Shown here one piece after another: positions 58,461 to 64,000 of a DNA stretch of 64,000 nt (positions within the stretch are counted from its first letter, which is position 1; each line of letters starts with the position of its first letter). Position numbers and translations under genes: made by a program. Under the pieces are notes generated by a model that saw only the letters and a program-made list of their open reading frames with translations, was not told the origin of the DNA and did no database searches. Source of the DNA: Microbacterium testaceum (GTDB taxonomy: Bacteria > Actinomycetota > Actinomycetes > Actinomycetales > Microbacteriaceae); assembly GCF_020781835.1 (NCBI RefSeq), contig NZ_JAJGNJ010000010.1, positions 62,001 to 126,000 of the forward strand, in the 5' to 3' direction.

Positions 58461-60931
58461 GTGGACTGAGCCCAGCCGACCGTTTCGCCCGGGCGTCGGC
58501 CCGCGCGCAGCATCCCCTCACCTCGGATTTCGCGGAGTCGCAGCGCTTCGAGCTCGACCCGTTCCAGATCGCCGGATGCCAGGCGCTCGAGGACGGGCGG
58601 AGCGTTCTCGTGGCCGCACCCACGGGCGCCGGCAAGACGATCGTGGGCGAGTTCGCGATCCACCTGGCGATGCTCGAGCCGGGGGACAAGGCGTTCTACA
58701 CCACGCCCATCAAGGCGCTGTCGAACCAGAAGTTCCACGAGTTGCAGGAGGTGTACGGCGACGACGAGGTGGGCCTGCTCACCGGCGACACGAACATCAA
58801 CGCCTCCGCGCGCATCGTCGTGATGACCACCGAGGTGCTGCGCAACATGCTGTACGCCGATTCTCCGGCGCTGCGCGGCCTGCGATTCGTCGTGATGGAC
58901 GAGGTGCACTACCTCGCCGACCGCTTCCGCGGTGCGGTGTGGGAGGAGGTCATCATCCACCTCCCCCGCTCGGTGCGGCTGGTGTCGCTGTCGGCCACGG
59001 TGTCCAACGCCGAGGAGTTCGGCGACTGGCTGGACACCGTGCGCGGAGACACCGAGGTCATTGTCTCCGAGACGCGTCCGGTGCCGCTCGAGCAGCACGT
59101 GCTCGTGCGCGGTGACCTGCTGCCACTGTTCGACGATCGTGCCGGAGTCGCCACGGCCCAGGTCAACCAGGAGCTGCTGCGCATCCGCGGCGGTCATGCC
59201 TCGACGTTCGAGAACAATCGCCGCGCACAGGACTACCGCTCGGCGCGCCACGCCGGCGGCAGGCGACAGCCGCGCGGCGGTCAGCGTCCGGTCCGCGCCG
59301 CGCACGCGCCGCGGATCGAGCGCATCGACCGCCCGCAGGTGGTCGATCTCCTCCGCCGCAACCACCTGCTTCCCGCGATCTTCTTCATCTTCAGCCGCGC
59401 CGGGTGCGATGCCGCCGTGCAGCAGCTGCGCCGCTCCGATGCGCGGCTGACCTCGCCCGAGGAGCGTGCGGAGATCCGGCGCGTCGTCGACGAGCTGACG
59501 TTCACGCTGAAGGATGAGGACCTCGCCGTCCTCCGCTTCTGGGAGTGGCGCGAGAACCTCGAGCGCGGCATCGCCGCGCACCATGCCGGCCTGCTCCCCG
59601 CCTTCAAAGAGGTCGTGGAGGAGCTCTTCCGCCGCAAGCTCGTGAAGGTCGTCTTCGCGACCGAGACCCTCGCCCTGGGCATCAACATGCCCGCCCGCAC
59701 CGTGGTGCTGGAGAAGCTCGAGAAGTTCAACGGCGAGGCGCGGGTCGCCATCACCTCGGGGGAGTACACGCAGCTGACGGGTCGAGCCGGTCGTCGCGGC
59801 ATCGATGTCGAAGGGCACGCGGTCGTCCAGTGGACCGAGGGGCTCGATCCCCAGTCAGTCGCGGCCCTCGCCTCTCGGCGCACGTACCCGCTGAACTCGA
59901 GCTTCCGTCCGACCTACAACATGGCCGTGAACCTCATCGACCGGTTCGGTCGTGCGCGTGCGCGGGAGATCCTCGAGTCCTCGTTCGCCCAGTTCCAGGC
60001 CGACCGCTCCGTCGTCGGGCTCGCGCGCCAGGTCAAGGAGGCCGAGGAGTCGCTCGCGGGCTACGAGACGGCGATGACGTGCGATCGCGGCGACTTCCGC
60101 GAGTACTCCACGATCCGTCGCGAGCTCTCGGACCTCGAGAAGGTCAACCGTCGAGACGCGACCGCGCCCCGCCGCCTCCGCGACGAGCGTCAGCAGCAGA
60201 TCCAGTCGCTGCGGCGGCGGATGCAGCGGCATCCCTGCCACTCGTGTCCCGACCGCGAGGCGCACGCCCGCTGGGCCGAGCGCTACTGGAAGCTCAAGCG
60301 ATCCACGGACAAGACCCGACAGCAGATCGACCAGCGCACCGGCACCGTGGCCCGCGTCTTCGACCGCGTCGTCGACGTCCTCGCCGCGCTCGGGTACGTC
60401 GAGGTCGACGCGGACGGCGCGACCTCGCTCACCCCGGCGGGACGCACGATGCGCCGTATCTACGGCGAGCGCGACCTGCTGGTCGCCGAATCGCTCCGGC
60501 AGGGGCTCTGGAACGGGCTCGATGCCCCCGCCCTCGCCGCGCTGGCCTGCTGCCTCGTCTATGAACCGCGTCGTGACGAGGCGGGTCCGGGGGAGCGGGG
60601 TCTTCCGCGCGGACCGTTCCGGGCAGCCCTGGATGCCACCCAGACGCTGTGGCAGGAGCTCGACGATCTCGAACGCGACCACCGGCTGCCCGGTTCGGAA
60701 TCGCCCGCCTCGGGGCTGGCGCCCGCGATGCACGGCTGGGCACGCGGGTTGCCGCTGGACAGCGTCCTGACCCTGGCAGACATGGCCGCGGGCGACTTCG
60801 TCCGGTGGGCCAAGCAGACGATCGACCTGCTCGATCAGATCTCCCTCGTCGCCGAACCGAAGCTCGCCAAGACCGCACGGACGGCATTGGATGCCGTGCG
60901 GCGCGGCATCGTCGCCTACACCTCGGCCTAG
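58457..60931 (+). CDS. helY: Ski2-like DEAD/DEAH-box helicase HelY
   Basis: This 824-residue helicase has motif I 'AAPTGAGKTIVGEFA', Ia 'FYTTPIKALSNQKFHEL', II 'VVMDEVHYLADRFRG', III 'VSLSATVSNAEEF', then in domain 2 'FFIFSRAGCDAAVQQL', 'GIAAHHAGLLPAFKEVVEELF' and motif VI 'QLTGRAGRRGIDVEGHAV'. A loop of about 45 basic residues between motif III and domain 2 and the Cys-containing 'HPCHSCPDREAHARWAERYWKL' match actinobacterial Mtr4/Ski2-like helicases. GTG at 58457 overlaps the tatC stop. The likely job is RNA unwinding for decay or processing. Confidence 0.92.
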   Translation: MSGLSPADRFARASARAQHPLTSDFAESQRFELDPFQIAGCQALEDGRSVLVAAPTGAGKTIVGEFAIHLAMLEPGDKAFYTTPIKALSNQKFHELQEVYGDDEVGLLTGDTNINASARIVVMTTEVLRNMLYADSPALRGLRFVVMDEVHYLADRFRGAVWEEVIIHLPRSVRLVSLSATVSNAEEFGDWLDTVRGDTEVIVSETRPVPLEQHVLVRGDLLPLFDDRAGVATAQVNQELLRIRGGHASTFENNRRAQDYRSARHAGGRRQPRGGQRPVRAAHAPRIERIDRPQVVDLLRRNHLLPAIFFIFSRAGCDAAVQQLRRSDARLTSPEERAEIRRVVDELTFTLKDEDLAVLRFWEWRENLERGIAAHHAGLLPAFKEVVEELFRRKLVKVVFATETLALGINMPARTVVLEKLEKFNGEARVAITSGEYTQLTGRAGRRGIDVEGHAVVQWTEGLDPQSVAALASRRTYPLNSSFRPTYNMAVNLIDRFGRARAREILESSFAQFQADRSVVGLARQVKEAEESLAGYETAMTCDRGDFREYSTIRRELSDLEKVNRRDATAPRRLRDERQQQIQSLRRRMQRHPCHSCPDREAHARWAERYWKLKRSTDKTRQQIDQRTGTVARVFDRVVDVLAALGYVEVDADGATSLTPAGRTMRRIYGERDLLVAESLRQGLWNGLDAPALAALACCLVYEPRRDEAGPGERGLPRGPFRAALDATQTLWQELDDLERDHRLPGSESPASGLAPAMHGWARGLPLDSVLTLADMAAGDFVRWAKQTIDLLDQISLVAEPKLAKTARTALDAVRRGIVAYTSA

Positions 60932-60966
60932 TGCTCGACGGCGCGGCCCTGCGTCGACGGGCCGCT

Positions 60967-60978
60967 TAGGCTGGTCTG
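60967..60978 (+). promoter_or_regulatory. leaderless promoter -10 box of lnt
   Basis: TAGGCT at 60967-60972 ends exactly 6 nt before the GTG at 60979, with no ribosome site. Confidence 0.6.
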
Positions 60979-62538
60979 GTGCTTGCCGATCCGCCGCGAC
61001 CGATCGTCCCCCTGGCGATCGCCGCGCCGTTGTCGACCGCCGCGGGGCTGCTGCTCGTCACCGCCTACCCCGCCCTGGCGTGGTGGCCGATGGCGTTCCC
61101 CGCGGTGGCGATGGCGCTGGTCGCCCTCACCGGCCGACGCGTCTGGTCGGCCGTGCTCGTGGGGTTCCTCTTCGGTGCCGCCTTCTTCTCCGTGAACCTG
61201 CTGTTCACCGCCCGCTACCTGGGTCCGGTCCCGTGGATCGCGCTCTCGGTGCTGGAGGCTCTCCTGACGGCAGCGTTCGCGGTGCCGATCGCGCTGGCGT
61301 ACCGATGGATGCCGCGGATCGCTCCCGGGCGTTTCGGGCGGCTGATCCTGCTCCCCGCGCTCGTCGCCGGTCTCTGGACGTTGCGCGAGCAGGTCGTCGG
61401 CTCATGGCCCTACGGGGGCTTTCCCTGGGGCCGTATCGGCGTGTCACAGGTCAACGGCCCGTTCGCGGAGGTCGCGTCCTGGGTGGGGATGTCGGGACTG
61501 AGCTTCCTCGCGGTGCTCGTGTGCGCCATGGCGATCGAGTACGTCCGCCGGTCGCGCGTGCGTCGACCGCTCCCGGCGGTACCGGCCTTCCTCGTCGTGA
61601 TCGTCCTGCTCGCGCTTCCGCAGTTCCCGACGAGCGACGCCGGTGCCATCCGCGTCGGAGCGGTGCAGGGCAACGGGCCCGCGGGCTACTTCGACCAGCG
61701 CGAGCGCAACGCGGTGCTCAACGCGCAGCTGGCGGCATCCGCCCCGCTCTTCGGCGAGGAGATGGACGTGCTGCTGTGGCCCGAGGGCGGTGTCGACTCC
61801 GACCCGACGTCGTCGCCCGCGACGGCGGCGGTGCTGAACCAGCTCTCCCGTCGCGTCGACGCGCCGCTGCTCGTATCCGCCGTCACCGAGCGCGGCACGC
61901 AGCTGTACAACTCCGCGCTGCTGTGGACCGCTGACGGAGGACCCGAGCAGACCTACGACAAGCGTCACCCGGTCCCGTTCGGCGAGTACGTCCCGGACCG
62001 CGCGTTCTGGGAGCCGTTCGCCCCCGACCTCATCGGTCTGATCGGGCGCGAGTACACGCCCGGGACGGCGAGCCCGGTGTTCGATCTGAACGGCATCGGC
62101 GTGGGGCTGGCGATCTGCTTCGACGTCATCTACGACGACGTCGTGTGGGACGGGGCCGCCGAGGGTGCGCAGGTGTTCATGTTCCAGACCAACAACGCGG
62201 ATTTCCGCGGCACCGACGAGAACCTCCAGCAGCTGGCGTTCGCGCGGATGCGCGCGATCGAGACGGGGCGATCGGTCGTGAACCTGTCGACCGTCGGCAC
62301 CAGTCAGGTCATCGCGCCCGACGGTGCGACGCTCGCTCAGCTGCCGGTCGACGTCGCCGGCCACATGCTCACCGACGTGCCCCTGCGGACCGGGCTGACC
62401 CCCGCCGTGGTCATCGGTCCCGCGGTGAAGATCATCCTCGGCGGGGGCAGTCTCGCGGCCCTCGTCGTGGCGGGTGCCGTTCTCGCCGTGCGTGCGCGCA
62501 CGAACAAGACGCCGGCTCCCGAAGGAACCGGCGTCTGA
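60979..62538 (+). CDS. lnt: apolipoprotein N-acyltransferase
   Basis: This 519-residue membrane enzyme has about six N-terminal helices (1-205), a nitrilase-like catalytic domain (about 220-475) with Glu269 ('LLWPEGGVDSDPTS'), Lys328 ('TYDKRHPVPFGEYVP') and Cys380 ('AICFDVIYDD'), and a last helix near 485-505. It adds the third acyl chain to lipoproteins. Several lipoprotein genes in this window (binding protein, FKBP, 21236) could be its substrates. Unlike mycobacterial Ppm1, no glycosyltransferase domain is fused to it. Confidence 0.92.
   Translation: MLADPPRPIVPLAIAAPLSTAAGLLLVTAYPALAWWPMAFPAVAMALVALTGRRVWSAVLVGFLFGAAFFSVNLLFTARYLGPVPWIALSVLEALLTAAFAVPIALAYRWMPRIAPGRFGRLILLPALVAGLWTLREQVVGSWPYGGFPWGRIGVSQVNGPFAEVASWVGMSGLSFLAVLVCAMAIEYVRRSRVRRPLPAVPAFLVVIVLLALPQFPTSDAGAIRVGAVQGNGPAGYFDQRERNAVLNAQLAASAPLFGEEMDVLLWPEGGVDSDPTSSPATAAVLNQLSRRVDAPLLVSAVTERGTQLYNSALLWTADGGPEQTYDKRHPVPFGEYVPDRAFWEPFAPDLIGLIGREYTPGTASPVFDLNGIGVGLAICFDVIYDDVVWDGAAEGAQVFMFQTNNADFRGTDENLQQLAFARMRAIETGRSVVNLSTVGTSQVIAPDGATLAQLPVDVAGHMLTDVPLRTGLTPAVVIGPAVKIILGGGSLAALVVAGAVLAVRARTNKTPAPEGTGV
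62508..62535. terminator. hairpin overlapping the 3' end of lnt
   Basis: GACGCCGG (62508-62515) pairs with CCGGCGTC (62528-62535) around a 12-nt loop, ending at the lnt stop codon. It lies between convergent lnt and rbpA and may terminate either transcript. Confidence 0.55.
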
Positions 62539-62552
62539 ATCCGTGATCCGCG

Positions 62553-62921
62553 TTACGCGCTGATCTTCTGGTCCCCGCCGCGGCGGGCGCGAAGGAACGC
62601 CAGGCGCTCCTCCAGAAGCTCCTCGAGCTCGGGGATGGTGCGACGCTCCAGGAGCATGTCCCAGTGCGTGCGGGGCGCCTTGTCGTCGCTGTGGTCGACG
62701 GTGGCGGTGCCGTCGCCGATGCGCAGCAGCGCCTCGGCTCCGCACGTCCGGCATTCCCATGCCGGGGGAACCTCGGCGTCGGCGGCGAAGGTCAGCACCG
62801 TCTCGCGCCCGCAGGTGCTGCAGGCGTAGGTGTGCTGGGCCCGGTCGTGGAACACGACCCCGTCTTCGCTCTGAAGGCTCTGTGCGCCGAGTCGGATGCC
62901 TCGAAGACTGCGATCTGCCAT
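62553..62921 (-). CDS. rbpA: RNA polymerase-binding protein RbpA
   Basis: This 122-residue actinobacterial protein has an N-terminal tail 'MADRSLRGIRLGAQSLQSEDG', a zinc-ribbon-like core with Cys pairs 'YACSTCGRE' and 'WECRTCGAE', and the C-terminal sigma-interaction part 'THWDMLLERRTIPELEELLEERLAFLR'. It binds RNA polymerase and primary sigma factor and stabilises open promoters. The ATG at 62921 follows GAGAGGA. The adjacency to lnt is as in mycobacteria. Confidence 0.95.
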   Translation of the reverse strand: MADRSLRGIRLGAQSLQSEDGVVFHDRAQHTYACSTCGRETVLTFAADAEVPPAWECRTCGAEALLRIGDGTATVDHSDDKAPRTHWDMLLERRTIPELEELLEERLAFLRARRGGDQKISA

Positions 62922-63030
62922 TGTGTGGTCCTCTCGTCGGTCCCCATGTATAACGGCCGCACCTGTGCGCTTTATTCGAACCGAGCGACTCTGCGAGGGA
63001 TTCACAGACGATGCTCAGGCCACCGTGCGC

Positions 63031-63828
63031 TCACCGTCCGTTCACGATCGAGAGGGCGAGGTCGGCGCGGTCGGTGACGAGACCGTCCACGCCGATCTCG
63101 AGCAGTCGTTCCATGTCATCCGGGTCGTTGACCGTCCACACGTGGACCTCGACGTTCGCCGCGTGCGCGGCGCGCACCAGCCCGCGCGTGACGATGCGCA
63201 GCGCCCCCTGACGCTCGGGGATCTGGAGCGCGTCGACACCCGCGAGCAGTCGGCGCACGGTCCCGCGCAGCCCGACGGACTGTGCGGCGACCAGACGCGC
63301 CACCGTGGCGGAACCGGGAGAGGTGGCCGGGGCCAGAGGGGCATTCGCGGCGCGGGCGGCCGCGAGCGCCGCGCGACGCCGGTCGTCCGAGAAGCTCGTG
63401 ACGAGGACGCGTGCGGCGTGCGGCGCCACGAGGCGGCCGACCGGCTCGGCGGCCGCCGCCGCCTTCACATCGAGGTTGAAGCGGACGTCGGGAAACGTCT
63501 CGAGGGCCTGGGGGAGCGTGATCAGACCGCCGCGCTCGGCCATGAGCTCCTCCAGTTCTGGCAGGCGCACGTCGGCGATCCTGCGGGGATCGCCGGTGAT
63601 GCGCGACAGATCATCGTCGTGGAAGAGGATGACGACGCCGTCGGCGGTGAGGTGGCAGTCGGACTCGACGTAGGCGACACCCGCCGCGTGGGCTGCGGCG
63701 ACGGCGGCGAAGGAGTTCTCCACGACCCCCAGTGCGGCATCGTGGTGGGTCACGAGGCCGCGGTGCGCCAGCACGCGCGGGCCATCCGGGGAGAGGTAGG
63801 GGTGGCGTGCGGGGAGCGACGAATGCAT
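63031..63828 (-). CDS. glycerophosphodiester phosphodiesterase family protein
   Basis: This 265-residue TIM-barrel protein has 'RVLAHRGLVTHHDAALGVVENSFAAVAAAHAAGVAYVESDCHLTADGVVILFHDDDLSRITG', giving the catalytic His of 'AHRG', the metal Glu/Asp of 'VESD' and the second His of 'LFHDDDL'. C-terminal 'EVHVWTVNDPDDMERLLEIGVDGLVTDRADLAL' closes the barrel. No signal peptide is seen, so it is probably cytoplasmic. It hydrolyses glycerophosphodiesters to glycerol 3-phosphate and an alcohol. Confidence 0.9.
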   Translation of the reverse strand: MHSSLPARHPYLSPDGPRVLAHRGLVTHHDAALGVVENSFAAVAAAHAAGVAYVESDCHLTADGVVILFHDDDLSRITGDPRRIADVRLPELEELMAERGGLITLPQALETFPDVRFNLDVKAAAAAEPVGRLVAPHAARVLVTSFSDDRRRAALAAARAANAPLAPATSPGSATVARLVAAQSVGLRGTVRRLLAGVDALQIPERQGALRIVTRGLVRAAHAANVEVHVWTVNDPDDMERLLEIGVDGLVTDRADLALSIVNGR

Positions 63829-63991
63829 CTGAGGGCCTCCGGGGCTGAACGTAGCACGCGCATCCGACGCGCACGTGGCCGTCGTGCGACCGCCGGACCG
63901 AGGTGAGGATGCCGTGGCTGGGTAGGCTGGGAAAGTCGCTCGCGGCCGTCGTCGGCCGGCGGCATCCGATCTCGAATCATCAGGAGTTCCC

Positions 63992-64000
63992 GTGTCCCAG
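63992..64000 (+). CDS. start of an unidentified gene, cut by window edge
   Basis: GTG at 63992 follows AGGAG (63982-63986) at good spacing, with a TAGGCT hexamer at 63923-63928 that could be the promoter -10. Only three codons (Val/Met-Ser-Gln) are visible, so no function can be given. Confidence 0.45.

Overview
The window is a high-GC actinobacterial chromosome segment, most likely from the family Microbacteriaceae (Microbacterium-like). The reasons are strong GC bias at third codon positions, frequent GTG starts, many start codons sitting 6-7 nt after a TANNNT -10 box (leaderless transcription), and actinobacterial core gene order on the right (trmI - FKBP lipoprotein - pafB - pafC - tatA - tatC - helY, then lnt and rbpA). 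All function calls were made by reading motifs; no database search was run.

Left chromosomal arm (1-16326). It holds the end of an alpha/beta hydrolase, a CGNR zinc-finger regulator divergent from an EamA transporter, and an Lrp/AsnC regulator divergent from a branched-chain 2-oxoacid dehydrogenase operon (E1alpha, E1beta, E2, acyl-CoA dehydrogenase, MaoC hydratase). Housekeeping and accessory genes follow: histidine phosphatase, Sir2, SpoU methyltransferase, SGNH hydrolase, a DEAD/DEAH helicase, a ferritin-VIT1 metal transporter and a 2-oxoglutarate oxygenase. Two copies of a 65-bp AT-richer palindromic element lie between genes here.

Integrated mobile element (16327-49258, about 32.9 kb). 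A 24-bp direct repeat marks both ends. The right copy is the 3' end of an intact tRNA-Leu(GAG), next to a tyrosine integrase; the left copy is an orphan tRNA 3' end beside what was probably the tRNA terminator. The element carries an integrase, an XRE regulator, an excisionase-like protein, a MobF/TraA relaxase-helicase, a KAP NTPase, and a frameshifted XRE-ImmA gene with an unknown partner. No coupling protein or type IV secretion genes are visible, so it looks like an integrative mobilizable element rather than a self-transmissible one. Cargo is mosaic. (i) An FtsX-type ABC transporter is divergent from a histidine kinase/response regulator pair. (ii) A small alarmone hydrolase-like HD gene precedes a RelA/SpoT-type synthetase-like gene and a third unknown gene, which resembles a toxSAS toxin-antitoxin arrangement. 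(iii) A roughly 12-kb catabolic block on the minus strand carries a TetR regulator, alpha/beta hydrolase, Baeyer-Villiger/flavin monooxygenase, two SDRs, a complete Liv-type ABC importer, a cyclase-family hydrolase, an alcohol dehydrogenase and a VOC protein. Decayed transposase fragments flank this block, and truncated genes (Pr6Pr, SRAP) mark other junctions.

Right chromosomal arm (49259-64000). It holds tRNA-Leu, an M20 peptidase, uppP, a PAC2 protein, HAD phosphatase, trmI, an FKBP-like lipoprotein, pafB, pafC, tatA, tatC, helY, lnt, rbpA, a glycerophosphodiesterase, and the first codons of another gene.

How the parts work together. The left operon would oxidise branched-chain amino-acid carbon under Lrp control. 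The island's catabolic block looks like a self-contained 'import, oxidise ketone to ester or lactone, hydrolyse, oxidise' module for an unknown cyclic or aryl ketone or alcohol. The integrase, excisionase and relaxase would move the whole package.
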